A stretch of 64,000 nt of DNA from Peronospora farinosa (lineage: Eukaryota > Oomycota > Peronosporomycetes > Peronosporales > Peronosporaceae). The stretch's first letter is position 1, and each line of letters begins with the position of its first letter. The notes below the pieces were generated by a model. It saw only the letters and a program-made list of their open reading frames with translations. It searched no databases and was not told the origin of the DNA. Location: assembly GCA_947646735.1 (NCBI GenBank), contig CANTFK010000863.1, positions 434,001 to 498,000 on the forward strand, given 5' to 3'. The position numbers and the translations under genes are program-made. Shown here in pieces: positions 10,745 to 21,132 of this stretch.

Positions 10745-12190
10745 ATGTCACCGAAACGTGGTAAGGCTGATGGGTCGCCTGCAAAGGCACCCATGCATTC
10801 CAGCACTAAGCGCACGCGCCGCGATTTATCGCAGCCGTCGCAAAGTGCTTCAGGCACTGAGGTGAATCTTCCATCTCACTATAATGTGGATGAAGATCCA
10901 TCTCTCATTGTCGAATACAATGAGACTACACCATTGCCATCACCCCAAAGTGGAAATGAGCAAAGCGCATTGATTGGACATATGTTCCCATCATTTGAGG
11001 CACCCGTCCTTGAGGAAGCTTCTATGCTTCCTGCAAGCGAAGGTAAAACCTCGTCGCCTGCGCCTACGAGCTCAGCGACTAAGACTGAGCGCGCTACTTC
11101 GAAAGGAGTAGTCGCGACTCAGTCATATGTAACTCCTCATTCTGATGTCTTGACAATCCATAATGGAGAGTCAAACTCAGATGAGGGTGAGCTTAAAGCT
11201 CCACCAAGTACACCTTCGGCCTCACTAGCCCGCCGTCGCGAGGGCGGCTACGTTAGTGGTGGCTTGCCACCAATGCCACCTCCATCTGAGTGGATAAACT
11301 CGGATGGGTCTAGTGCAGCGCTTTTGCAGCGTGCCACTATAGACGCTCATAAGTTATATAGCGTCTTTCCCTTGTGGAAAAAGCAGGGCAAAGCACTTGG
11401 TCGTGCTTTCCCAATTCCAGTCGTGCTGCGTTCTAACGAAACAGCCGACGAATATGAAGCTGAACTTCGGCGACGTGTATCGTTGCATGTAGATGCAACG
11501 AAACAACGGTCGCAGCGAATCAGCTTCGCCATGAAGCGAGCGCATGAAATTTTGGGTGGTAAGCGACCCCCAATCAATTCTCGCCACGCTTCTTCTGCTA
11601 GTCCATCCGGACCTAGCAGAAAGACGACAGCTGGTGCTGCTTCACATAAGCAGCCACCAGCCCAGGCACGTCAACGCGCAAAGCGTCCACAGGCTCCCAC
11701 GAGTCAAATCTCGTTGGGTAACCCTTCCACTGGACAAGAATTTGGAGCTTTCGCTTCACAAACCGGTGGGCCAACAGCCTTCCCACAAGGAAGCGCGTGT
11801 TCCCATCCGTGTCCACCAACACAGGTGGCGCCCGATAGGAGTGGCGATTACGCCCACCTACTCGCGGCTGCCTACCCTGCTGCTGTTCAGTCGCAGGCTG
11901 AGTCCGCTGCGCTGAAGAGGCAGGTGACAGATCTCGAGAGTCAAGTCTCACGACTGACCTCGGATTTGCGCGATGTGAGGGCGAGGGACCGTCAGGGGTA
12001 TGACCGCCTGAAGACCCGTTTGAACATCTTAGAGCGACTGGTGATGAGAGACCCGCGTCAAGCGCGGAGTCCTCCTCGATCGACGAGTCCTCTATCTCCT
12101 CGGTCGTATACGGGGAGCCTTTCGGCTTCCTCGTCGCCTGATCGGTCGCGACGCTCGACTCACAGTCGATGTCACCATCGGCCTCGCTAG
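10745..12190 (+). CDS. Antisense ORF of G2, 481 aa, coiled coil
   Basis: An uninterrupted ATG-started ORF running against the gag-pol of G2, starting about 110 bp inside the 3' LTR. It has a basic Ser/Pro-rich N-terminus (MSPKRGKADGSPAKAP). A more globular middle follows at about residues 180-275 (KLYSVFPLWKKQGKALG, ETADEYEAELRRRVSLHVDA). Next is a Gln/Pro-rich part and a coiled coil at about 385-440 (SAALKRQVTDLESQVSRL, then LKTRLNILERLV). The tail is Arg/Ser-rich. The first about 290 codons lie where pol has no coding, and codons about 290-481 overlap the chromodomain and its linker in antisense. It is intact while gag and pol of the same copy carry stops and shifts. I do not recognise the family. 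A chance antisense frame is possible but unlikely at this length. Confidence 0.6.
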   Translation: MSPKRGKADGSPAKAPMHSSTKRTRRDLSQPSQSASGTEVNLPSHYNVDEDPSLIVEYNETTPLPSPQSGNEQSALIGHMFPSFEAPVLEEASMLPASEGKTSSPAPTSSATKTERATSKGVVATQSYVTPHSDVLTIHNGESNSDEGELKAPPSTPSASLARRREGGYVSGGLPPMPPPSEWINSDGSSAALLQRATIDAHKLYSVFPLWKKQGKALGRAFPIPVVLRSNETADEYEAELRRRVSLHVDATKQRSQRISFAMKRAHEILGGKRPPINSRHASSASPSGPSRKTTAGAASHKQPPAQARQRAKRPQAPTSQISLGNPSTGQEFGAFASQTGGPTAFPQGSACSHPCPPTQVAPDRSGDYAHLLAAAYPAAVQSQAESAALKRQVTDLESQVSRLTSDLRDVRARDRQGYDRLKTRLNILERLVMRDPRQARSPPRSTSPLSPRSYTGSLSASSSPDRSRRSTHSRCHHRPR

Positions 12191-12320
12191 ACCGATGTGG
12201 ATATGTGATCTCTTCTGGATCAACATACCGCTTGAGAAGACCCACGTAAAATACGGGGTGCGTCTTCATATACGGTGGGAGGGTGAGCCTATAATTTCGG
12301 TCTCCAACTTCTTCAACCAC
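11613..12320 (-). pseudogene. G2 integrase tail and chromodomain
   Basis: A 235-codon frame beginning in the integrase C-terminus (YRLTLPPYMKTHPVFYVGLL). A Ser/Pro/Gln-rich linker of about 120 residues follows, then a chromodomain at the end (FVKRKLQILVQWKGYPTRFD, SWEPVDALR), which contains the aromatic residues used by chromodomains to bind methyl-lysine tails. In chromoviruses this domain directs integration to heterochromatin. The region is intact in itself, but the frame is broken upstream between 12407 and 12320. All of it overlaps the + strand antisense ORF except the first about 130 bp. Confidence 0.85.
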
Positions 12321-12406
12321 TGTAAACGGCCCAATGAATTAGGGCAATAGCTTAGTAGTACCACCAGGTAGTACAAAAATTGCATCTTTAGGTAGGGTAG
12401 CAGTGC

Positions 12407-13529
12407 TTAATAGCACTTTGTCCCCCACACTAAAGTGTTCATTGTTTTTGCGACCATGCTGGTCTGCATATTTTTTTGCTTGTCCTGTGCGCTTGCCATC
12501 GCGTTACGGACTTTACGTGTGATGGCTAATCGCTCATCCACAAAGTGCTGAGCTTCGCTCACGCTTTTAGCATCCAGCTCGCCTATGACGCCTCCAAAAG
12601 GTCGTTCATGGGTCGACGCTGTTGATAACACTATAGTGTCATCATCAAGGAGCACTGGCATTTCTTGCCATGCCTCCTCATTGACACCTGTAGGTGTCGT
12701 GGCCACTGCTAAATTAGCAGTGTCACTAGTGCAACCTTGGCCCTATTTGGCATTGCACCGAGCGAAGTGAGGGGCCATCCTCCACTAAGACTCGGGCTGC
12801 GTACAAACGAGACTGGCGTTCGTGGATGACGCAGTCCGTTAATGTAAAACGGCGTTTCACCCGTACTGGCGTGAACACTATCATTAATAACGAACTCCAC
12901 GAATGGCAATTGCTTGCTCCATTCTTTATGAGTCGCTATTGTACGCAACACATCCGCCACAACTCGATTGGCACGTTCTGTTTGGCCATCGGTCTGGGAA
13001 TGATCAGCGGTTGACATGTGGAGCTTGCTACCCAGAAGCTCGAACACATGTCGCCAAAAACCCGACGTAAAACGCGGATCCCGGTCCGATACGATGGACT
13101 CGGGCATCCCGTGTATTCGATACACGTGATCCAGAAACAAGAGGGCAGCCTCTTTTCCTGAGATTTTGGTGCTACATGGTGCTAAATGCACCATCTTGCT
13201 CTGTCTACAAAGACGACGAGCCCCGTCCTGCCTTTTTGGTCAGGCAGTAAGCCAAACATAAAGTCCAAACTGACCGACTTCCAACATTCAGTTGGAATAG
13301 GCAGTGGCTTCAGTGGCGCACTGTTCGAAGGTGCGGGCTTTATGCGCTGACACTCTTCGCAAGAGCGAATATAGTTGGCCATCCACCGGTATAGGTGGGG
13401 CCACCAAAATTCCTCTGACACTCGTAAGAATGTCTTTTCACGGCTCAGATGCCCACTAGATGGCGCATCATGGCACTCATGAAGTATCATCAGCTTGAGA
13501 TCTGTGTCATGAGGGACATAGATTCTCAA
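12407..13529 (-). pseudogene. G2 integrase, frameshifted
   Basis: The zinc-binding H2C2 domain (HECHDAPSSGHLSREKTFL, then CEECQRIKPAPS) lies at 13500-13380. The catalytic core follows at 13194-12709 (SIVSDRDPRFTSGFW with the second Asp of the DDE triad, HSQTDGQTERANRV, FVINDSVHASTGETPF). The core-to-C-terminus segment continues in a new frame at 12706-12407. The frame changes near 13190 and 12709 break the protein. Confidence 0.85.
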
Positions 13530-15209
13530 GGGATCACAAGGTGACAGCTGATGCCATAGTTGCCATCACTGTAACTAAAGCATTTTAACTTCGCTTTCAG
13601 GTGCGACGGAAGGGTAACCTTTCGTCCACCAAAATGATCCAACAGCAGGCGACAATGGTCGTCCTGACTGTAACCCTCCTTGATATCGGAGGCCATTGAG
13701 CTCGTCACTTGGTAGGCCTTCATGGCTGCCAATGTTGACGACTCAACTTGTGCTTTCGCACGAGACACACTATCCTGGTGTCTTGCCTCGAAGTCTGGTC
13801 TGCGCGATAACGCGTCAGCCAAGACATTCGACTTACCCGGCTTATATTCAACTTTGAAATTAAATTCAGAGAAGAATGTTAGCCATTTCGCCATTCTCGG
13901 CGAGAGGTGGGGTGAATTTATAGCGGCCCGCAGTGATGCGTGATCCGTATAAAGCACAAAAGGTTCGGTGCCCAAGAGGTGCACGCGAAACTTTACAAGG
14001 GCATACTTAATTGAAAGTAGCTCCTTGTCATGCACAGGTTAATTCAGCTCTGCGGCTTTCAAAAGCCGAGACTTATACGAAATGACACGGTCAATACCGC
14101 TGTCATCCTTCTGCATGAGCGCTCTGCCGATTGCAAAATTGCTTGCATCGCAGACGACGCTAAAGGGCTTATCCGCGTCTGGCAATGCCAAGACCGGTGC
14201 CTCTACAAGAGATTGCATCACTGAAGTGAACGCATCTTCTTGTTCCTTTGACCAAGTCCATTCTGTATCCTTTTTCAAAAGATCAGACGATGGCTTAGTC
14301 TACTCCGCATAATCTTGCTGAATTTATGCAAGCAATTGGCAAGCCCAAGGAATTGACGCAGATCCTTCACATGTACGTGGGACTGGCCATTCCTTGATAG
14401 ATTTTACCTTTTCCAGGTCTGTTAGTACACCACGTGTACCTACGATGCAGCTCATTACAGGTATCTGCGAGGACCTCTATTACGCACTTTTGCAAGTTAA
14501 CGTATAATTGGGCGTCACCCAGCGTCTGCAACACACCGTCTAAATGACGCTTATGCGACTCTATTTCGATCAGATCGTCCTCCGCCTTACTATGCACGAG
14601 TACATCGTCAAAGTAATGGGGCGCGTAGGCACGGTGCTGACGCATCACGTGAGCCACGACTCGGTTGAATGTTGCCGGAGCATTTTTATAACCCTCATGG
14701 CATCACAAGCCACTCCCATAGCATACCGCTTCGGGGGTTCTTACTGCCATTCTGGCTACATCAGTATCTTTCATGAGAACTTGATAGTAGCCATCCTTCA
14801 GATCCAGCGCGGAAAAGATAGTTGACTTTCCCATGGAATTCAACAAGACATCTTTTCGTGGGATCGGCGTTTGAGCCGGAATGGTGGCCGTGTTCAGCTT
14901 ATTATAAGCACGAACCACGCGCCATCCACCTGTTTCTTTACGCACACAGAAGATCGGGCTGCAGTGAGGCGACTTGCTCTCACGTACATGTCCCGCCTTA
15001 GCTCGCTTGTCGAAGAACTCATCGATGTAATCGACTTGTTCCTTCGGTAACGGCCATTGCCTGGTCACACAATACTTGATGCCAGGCTCCAGGTCAATTT
15101 CGTGCCTGATGCCCCTATCGGCCGGTAGGCGGCTCGGCACTTCTGCTGGAAACACATCACGGTGTTTCCACAGAACATCATAAAACGGGTTGCCTTCGAG
15201 GCCTACCAT
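13526..15209 (-). pseudogene. pol: G2 reverse transcriptase-RNase H, frameshifted
   Basis: RT starts at about 15209 with the family-typical linker (RHEIDLEPGIKYCVTRQWPL). It then shows fingers/palm motifs (ESKSPHCSPIFCVRKETGGW, STIFSALDLKDGYYQVLM) and the catalytic box YFDDVLVHSK near 14600 in another frame. RNase H begins near 14180 (VVCDASNFAIGRALMQKD) and ends with NVLADALSRRPDFEARH near 13770, with TDHASL intact. At least three frame changes (about 14703, 14660 and 14037) show the copy is inactive, although the catalytic residues are still present. Confidence 0.85.
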
Positions 15210-15642
15210 CCTTGAGCAGCAAACCGTTTCTTTTTGTCGGTCTCCAAGACGCTCTCATCCATTGTGAATGAAAAGCAACAGTCCACCACGTTCTCTTCTG
15301 GAACTGGTGCGACTATCTCGTGGATCTTTCCTTCCTTTACTTCGGACAGGAACAGATCCCACGTCATCGCCGAGAGATTTACTATCATCCTCGGCAGATG
15401 CCAAGACAAGTTGGAGCACCTCACCTGAGGATGCCTCCGGCATCTTGTCTTCGACGGCCTCGAACAACTCTTTCGAGGGTCCGTCCTCTTGGACGGAGAC
15501 TGATCCAAGGGTCACTCGTTTCGACGTGCCCTTGATCGTCTTAATACGTCTGGTACTCGTTGTTCGAGTCACCACGACCTTTGACCTGGGACAAGGTGTT
15601 TTTGCTGTATTAGCCAACGCACTCCTTCCAACCGCACCAGGC

Positions 15643-16377
15643 TCATGGCTCTGTGCTGGTTCTTGTGTCGCTTGACTTGCTTGTCAGCCCACCATCAACT
15701 GCCACAGGCTCTCGGCTCTGTGCAGGACTATTGGACGCATGACTATCTGTCATCGCCCCATTCACTACACCAGTCTTTTCGAACTGGATAGGAATATGTG
15801 TCACCTGGCTTTCCGCCAGGGCACTTCCAACTACACCACTCCTTTCGAGCTGGGTAGTTCCTGGTGTCGATTGACATACCGTCATCGCACCCTCGACTGT
15901 GTTGGACACAGCATCAGCCACATAAGCCTCTCGCAAGAACACATCCTTTCCGGTGTCTTGCGTAGAGCTAGCGACTATGCGTGTACGCCAGTCTATCCAT
16001 GATTGGTGTTTAGCCAACCAAGGCATGCCTAGGATGAGGTCATACGGACTCTCCATACCTAGCACTGTGAACTTCTCTTTACAAGAGAAGTCACTGAAAC
16101 TGAAGACGAGTTCAACTTGAACTCCCTCCGATTTAACGAGCGCGCCGTTCGCTAAACGAACGATCGCCTCTTCTCGCTTGCCTTCCTGGCAATGCGACTC
16201 ATAACTCGCCGGTCTCTTTTTCAGAGCCGCGAGTTTCACAAAGTTTTGTGATGCACCCGAATCCACGAGAAGGGTCATCACTTGGTCATAGCCTCGTACT
16301 CGAGCGCTATAGACCAAAAGGGTTGAGGTCCGACCTTTTGGAACCTCAGGGACTATGCTACCCATTTGTTCGATCAC
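15643..16377 (-). pseudogene. G2 retropepsin and linker
   Basis: An aspartic protease with the active-site box LLVDSGASQNFV at about residues 35-46, the mid-domain VRLANGALVKSEGVQVEL, and the conserved ending YDLILGMPWLAKHQSWIDW. The domain itself is intact. A 100-residue Ser/Thr-rich linker follows, then frame changes (15617-15203) before the RT. It would cleave Gag-Pol. Confidence 0.85.
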
Positions 16378-16448
16378 TCTGAACTTAGGGGTAGCTTCAG
16401 AGTCCGCGACAGTAGGGCATCCCGCCCCTACTGCGCTCCCGCACTTCC

Positions 16449-17512
16449 CTACCCATCTTGGGCAGGTGCTGAACCCGTGCGTCGTGCACGCTGGTTTTTC
16501 GCACCTCCCTTCGGGTTGGGAGACCTTTTGCTGGCTGCCTTAGCACCAGCAGCTACTTTGGCATAGCAGCGAGCCATCATATGGCCTCGCTTGCCGCACT
16601 TGTAGCAGATCACATCTGCATTGCCTAACTCCATAGGAGTGGCATCAGACCTCTCGGACGACGGCCTGTAATAGGCTGTCGCCGAGACGCTGTTGTAGGA
16701 TTGCTCCTCAACTAAGGCAATGTCAATTGCCTCTTCCATCGTCGCTGGCACCTTTCTGAAAAGGGCCTGACGCGATGGGCCGTGCCTAAGTTCATTCATG
16801 AACGTGGCCACCTTGATACGTTCCGGTATTGGCTCCCCATTAATGGACGCCGACAGCGAACGCATCTCCTGCACAAATTCTTGCAGAGAGCGTTTCGCCT
16901 GTCGTGCTCCAAAGAAGCGCGCCATAAGCAACACTTTGTTGTTAGGCGGCTGATACATGGCGCGAATCTTTGTTTTAAAGATCGCCCATGATGGGAATGC
17001 ATCAGCATTTGCCATCAGCGCAGAGTATGCCCACTCTGACGCTTTGCCACGCAAGTTGGACATGGCATACGACACCATTCTGGTTTCGTCTTCGATGAGC
17101 TGCGCCACTCCACATTGCTCAATTGCTAAAACCTAGTGAACAATCGTGTGAGGGCTAGTTCCATCGAACTTCGGAGGGTCCATCCGAATGGGCCTCGGTT
17201 GAGTAGGCCGGTCAGAGAGCGTCTCAACAGTTCTGTTGAGCGCCTCATTACGTGCCTGCTCAAGACTAAGCTCATCCTGAGTCTTATTGATGGACTAAGC
17301 GGTGGCTTGGCTGTTTACCTCGGACGCGTTTCTACGCTGTCCGAGCACAAACGCCTCAAATTGCTCCAACTGAGCAACATGTTGCTCAGGGAGGACAATG
17401 CAAGAGATTGACCAGGGCTTGTTCACCAAGTCCCTGCGCCATATGCTCTGCCAACTCCCTATGATGCTGGGGGAGGTGAGGGAAGTCACTCCAGTCCATA
17501 TTAAGGACCATC
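16449..17512 (-). pseudogene. gag: G2 gag with zinc knuckle, two stops
   Basis: It starts near 17512 (MVLNMDWSDFPHLPQHHREL), shifts frame near 17400, then continues in one frame with two TAG stops near 17294 and 17130. The capsid core reads MVSYAMSNLRGKASEWAY, VLLMARFFGARQAKRSLQEF and FMNELRHGPSRQALF. One CCHC knuckle CYKCGKRGHMMARC lies near 16570, followed by a basic tail. It would package the element RNA. Each stop could arise by one transition from Trp or Gln codons. Confidence 0.8.
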
Positions 17513-17553
17513 TTAACCACACGCACGCTCAGAGAGACGGGTCGTGGGAAGGA

Positions 17554-17568
17554 CTACTAGTGCTACCA
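17554..17568 (-). other. G2 primer-binding site
   Basis: On the minus strand TGGTAGCACTAGTAG begins two bases after the LTR end (TCTACA at 17571), matching the motif and spacing seen in G1. Confidence 0.65.
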
Positions 17569-17570
17569 AG

Positions 17571-18208
17571 TGTAGACGGGCACTTCTACGAAGTTGCCTC
17601 GTGCTACTAGCACACACCTTCAGTACAAGCGAGGAAGCGGTTTTACCGTCTTACCTTCGCGTGCGAGGGTGGTTATGAGGTTGGTCGACTGCTTAAGCAG
17701 TCGTACCACCAGTTGCCTCTCGCTTAAGCGAGAGTGCAACGAACTTCTAAAACAAGAAGTCACCGACGTCACGCCCAGAAGCTTTTCAGCTTCTCGTGCG
17801 TGGTGCTTTCGATTTAGCAAATTCAAGACTGAGCTATATTTAATGAATTATAATTTAATATAAACTTAACTACTGATTGGCTATATATATATATATAGAA
17901 GTAGGCTAAATGCAAACGCCATTTTGAGCTGTCGTGTAACAGGGCATCTAGTTACACGTAAACATTAAGTAATATACTTAAACGTTTGGTCTAAAAGTAT
18001 CCATGATTACTTTTGACCTGTCACTTGGGTGCGATACACAAATGTGATCCACCCTCGTGAATGTGATATCCATTTATGGATTTACATGGGAAGGGATGAC
18101 GCTAGTTGAAGATAGGTATCGCGACGTCTCAGAAGGACGTCATTCGCAAACTTAAATCTAGATTTAAGTTCATGCGTCAGGATACGCTTCTAAAGAGTCG
18201 CGTATCCG
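17571..18208 (-). repeat. G2 5' LTR with internal inversion
   Basis: 17571-17898 is a direct copy of LTR part A. 17899-17934 is unrelated sequence. 17935-18208 is LTR part B in reverse orientation relative to the intact LTR, starting TGTAAC and ending GTATCCG. This is what an inversion of about 310 bp would give, taking in part B plus about 36 bp of flank with one breakpoint at the AT-rich A/B border. It would leave the copy without a normal 5' LTR. Confidence 0.8.
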
Positions 18209-19254
18209 TTTTTTTGTTGCTTTTATTCCAAATATTAACTCTCCTGGTATGATACCGGTTTTCAATCATTCCGGTATTACCAAAAGGTGCTTCTTTGTTT
18301 TTGACTAATTTTCAGACTTATGTTTTGTTTAACAAAGCAGCAATACGTCAATGATTTACTTTCTAGGCAAGCAAACATTCACTTTTTTGAATAATTATCA
18401 TTAACAAATAGGCTTTATCATATCGATCGATCGATCGAACTGTGGTGATTTATTTAGCGTCAATCAAGTATCCTTTCGTCTTCAGTCCACGGGAACGCAA
18501 CAAACAGCTACGGTGTACTGGTGCTGTGCGCTTGAGCTCGTTTATATCATTCAATACAAGCTCCAGCGACTCGGCTAATCTTTGTCAAGATTTGAAGCTC
18601 GTGTAGACAGGTCGGGCGGGAACCAGGAGGGCCAACACGATGTGGTTCCTCTGTCTTGTCATCTCATGACGCTTTCTACAGCTTCCAGTCTCCATTCCAG
18701 CCTGTATTTTCCACTGACAGCTTCGGGTTGGGCGTCGATTGAAACTTGTCGTTTGACGTGTGATCTTGTCGCTGGGACCAAATAACAGCGATAGCAAGGC
18801 ACTGCATAACACTCTTGAGCGTCAATGCTGCTTCTGCCTCACACCGTCGTCCTGATGCTCTGCTTTTTATCTAGTGCGCGACTGTTTCTTCATCCAAAGA
18901 TAAACTGTCACTTTCAGCTTGTCGGCTTTGCCGAGTGCACGAGTCATCATCACTCGCTTTCGATCCCTCCATGGAAAACAGCACCACGTCAGATGCAGCG
19001 AGAAGCGAGTACACGACTTGTCATCGCTCTTTGATTACTATTCGAGATGCAGCAAGAAGCGATTCAAGCTATGTTTGTTGTGGCCTGCAGTACCGCAATG
19101 ATCCACTCTTACCAAAATCATTGGTCACCTTGACGTCGTGATCCTCGAAGCAGTCTTCTTCCGAGCGTTCTACGTGCGGACTCATCCCTCCAATATATTT
19201 GTTAGTATATATCGTTTTCATGCGGCCTCTTGGTTGAGCATGGAGTCACTCCAG
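18209..19254. other. Intergenic, no gene seen
   Basis: A T-run follows the G2 remnant, and a short (GATC)n microsatellite lies near 18424. The small frames present show no family resemblance. It is downstream of the ZZ gene. Confidence 0.5.
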
Positions 19255-21132
19255 CTAGCATAGCGATGATATACCGATGCTGGTAGCTCCAGTCGATACA
19301 GTAGCAGCCAGAGGTGCGTCTTTGACCCAGATTCTTAGCGTATCTAGCTCATCCGGCACGCCTTCGCAACGCACTGCAGGGGTTCCAGGGCTGAAAGACC
19401 TGTGCTGAGCACCAGCTGCTGGTTCCCATTCCGTTTTAAGTTCAATATCGGGTCGATATCGTGTTAGAAGCTCGCGTAGTAGTCGAGCAAAATCGCTACG
19501 GACAGTAGTAGAGATATGTGCGATCTCCAATGCCCGTGCACGCAAATCAGTCGTACGATTGCACTGCAGCAGGTCCGCGATCCATGTAAGGCAGAAACTA
19601 AACTTTTTGAGGTTAGCCTTGCAAATGCCGACCCGCAGCAAATGTAGCAGCTCCGTCTCGCTCGCAAGTCGAGGACACTTGCGCACAACAATGGTCTCAA
19701 CACGTGCGAATAGCGCGTCCTCGTGTTCCTTTCCATGGATTCCGTGACCATAGCACTTTTCGCACAGCTCGTACTCGTCGCCAGCAAGTAGACGGCACGT
19801 GCGGCAAACCCACTTCATACCTACGAGCGGCCCGCGTCCGCAGCCATCGCATACTGTTTCATCTTCTACCTCTGTTGACCCCACAAGCATACCCAATGGC
19901 ATTGGTGACGCATGTAATGAAGAGCTAGTAGTGAGTGACTGCTGCGACTTGTGACGACTTAAGCGGTCAAACACACTTCCCACAATCTTTTTGATTTTGC
20001 CATCCTTGCCTTCTTTTTCGCGCGGAGGTGTCGGTATCAACTCGCCATCGGAACCAAAAGGAAATAGACCCATCGGGGATGGAGACTGTGCAGGTGATGG
20101 CAGCGCACCCATAGTAATTGTGTGCGTGTGTGTCGTCTCCTCTACGAAAGCTGGACCTGTGCGTTTAGGAGTCAGTGTGAAACGTCGTGATGATTTTTCC
20201 AGCGGCTTCTCCAGTGAAGGAATGGCAGCACGTACTGCTGCTGATCCACTAAGAGGTCGTGAGACGAACATAGCCTTGGTCGCGTGCAGTCCGCGGGGTC
20301 CGTGTGGGGTGGGAGTAAGAGCAGTACCACGCCGATCCAGCTCCACGCAGTCAAACAGATGCGGTGCTTCAGTCTCCTCCGTCTCCTTCACTAATTGTAC
20401 CTCTAGAGCTAGCAATTCCCCATTATTTTCAGTAAAGGAACCGCCTACAACGGACAATGCAGATGGTGGTGGCTTGTCCCCTGTAGCATTCTCAGTTCCT
20501 GTCGTTCCATGTGCCTGCGTCGTCGTGCACACTCTAAAATCCATCGTCTGTTTTCGATAAACACGACTGAAAAACTGCAACTGCTGTAAGTCATCGACAG
20601 CATCCAGTAACGCTGGTAACAGATACAGAAACAAGATACGACTGAGGTCCTCCGAGACGTCGGTGAACACAAGGTCATCAATGTTTCCACTGTTTCTCTG
20701 CTCAATTGCCGCAAGTAATGGCTGTAGTTTATTCCTGTCGATTTGAGAAAATTTCTCCAATTGAGCATTAGCTTGAGCAAGAGCTTTTACTCGACTAGAA
20801 ACGCCACGTTTGCACTTCCAGGGTGTCCACTTGCCATCCTTTCTCATGTCCTGTTCTTGTCCTTCCATGTCCTCTTTTTCGTCGTCTCTTCCGCTATTGT
20901 TTGTAGATTGATAAGCATTTACTTGCTGCAAATAGCGGTCTTTCCATTGAGCTACTGTTCCTTCCAGCTCTTCCAGTCGTCGTTGCATTACACGAAACTG
21001 TTGATCCTTTAGCTGAATGTAATTTGCTTTTAAGCAAAGATCACGAGTTAGTCCGGCATTTTCCTCTTGCAACAGTGTCAATTGTGCCTGCAACGCTGCT
21101 AAATTATGCTGCAGCATCGCGGTCGTCAGCAT
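19255..21132 (-). CDS. Coiled-coil and ZZ-type zinc-finger protein
   Basis: A 625-residue intronless gene with a clear ATG. Residues about 1-75 form a strong coiled coil (LAALQAQLTLLQEENAGL, FRVMQRRLEELEGTVAQ). The middle is Ser/Pro/Thr-rich with basic patches and is probably disordered. A ZZ zinc finger lies at about 425-470, with CDGCGRGP, CRTC and EYELCEKCYGHGIHGKEH giving the Cys pairs and terminal His residues expected for two zinc ions. A helical C-terminal part follows (DLRARALEIAHISTTVRSDF). ZZ fingers usually bind proteins, as in p62/NBR1 and dystrophin, but no other domain allows a pathway to be named. No signal peptide or membrane segment is present, so it is probably cytosolic. 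Confidence 0.85.
   Translation of the reverse strand: MLTTAMLQHNLAALQAQLTLLQEENAGLTRDLCLKANYIQLKDQQFRVMQRRLEELEGTVAQWKDRYLQQVNAYQSTNNSGRDDEKEDMEGQEQDMRKDGKWTPWKCKRGVSSRVKALAQANAQLEKFSQIDRNKLQPLLAAIEQRNSGNIDDLVFTDVSEDLSRILFLYLLPALLDAVDDLQQLQFFSRVYRKQTMDFRVCTTTQAHGTTGTENATGDKPPPSALSVVGGSFTENNGELLALEVQLVKETEETEAPHLFDCVELDRRGTALTPTPHGPRGLHATKAMFVSRPLSGSAAVRAAIPSLEKPLEKSSRRFTLTPKRTGPAFVEETTHTHTITMGALPSPAQSPSPMGLFPFGSDGELIPTPPREKEGKDGKIKKIVGSVFDRLSRHKSQQSLTTSSSLHASPMPLGMLVGSTEVEDETVCDGCGRGPLVGMKWVCRTCRLLAGDEYELCEKCYGHGIHGKEHEDALFARVETIVVRKCPRLASETELLHLLRVGICKANLKKFSFCLTWIADLLQCNRTTDLRARALEIAHISTTVRSDFARLLRELLTRYRPDIELKTEWEPAAGAQHRSFSPGTPAVRCEGVPDELDTLRIWVKDAPLAATVSTGATSIGISSLC

Larger units (their letters stand above)
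10035..18208 (-). mobile_element. Gypsy chromovirus G2, nearly complete
   Basis: A Ty3/gypsy element reading right to left. The order is rearranged 5' LTR (17571-18208), primer-binding site (17554-17568), gag (17512-16449), protease (16377-15643), RT-RNase H (15209-13526), integrase (13529-12407), chromodomain (12320-11613), polypurine tract (10638-10652) and 3' LTR (10637-10035). All pol motifs are easily read, but at least two stops in gag and several frameshifts in pol make this copy defective. It also carries a long ORF on the opposite strand (10745-12190). I found no matching target-site duplication. Confidence 0.85.

Noticed and set aside
19991..20560. Plus-strand 189-codon ORF
   Set aside because: It is antisense to the disordered middle of the ZZ-finger gene and has no domain, so it is a shadow frame.
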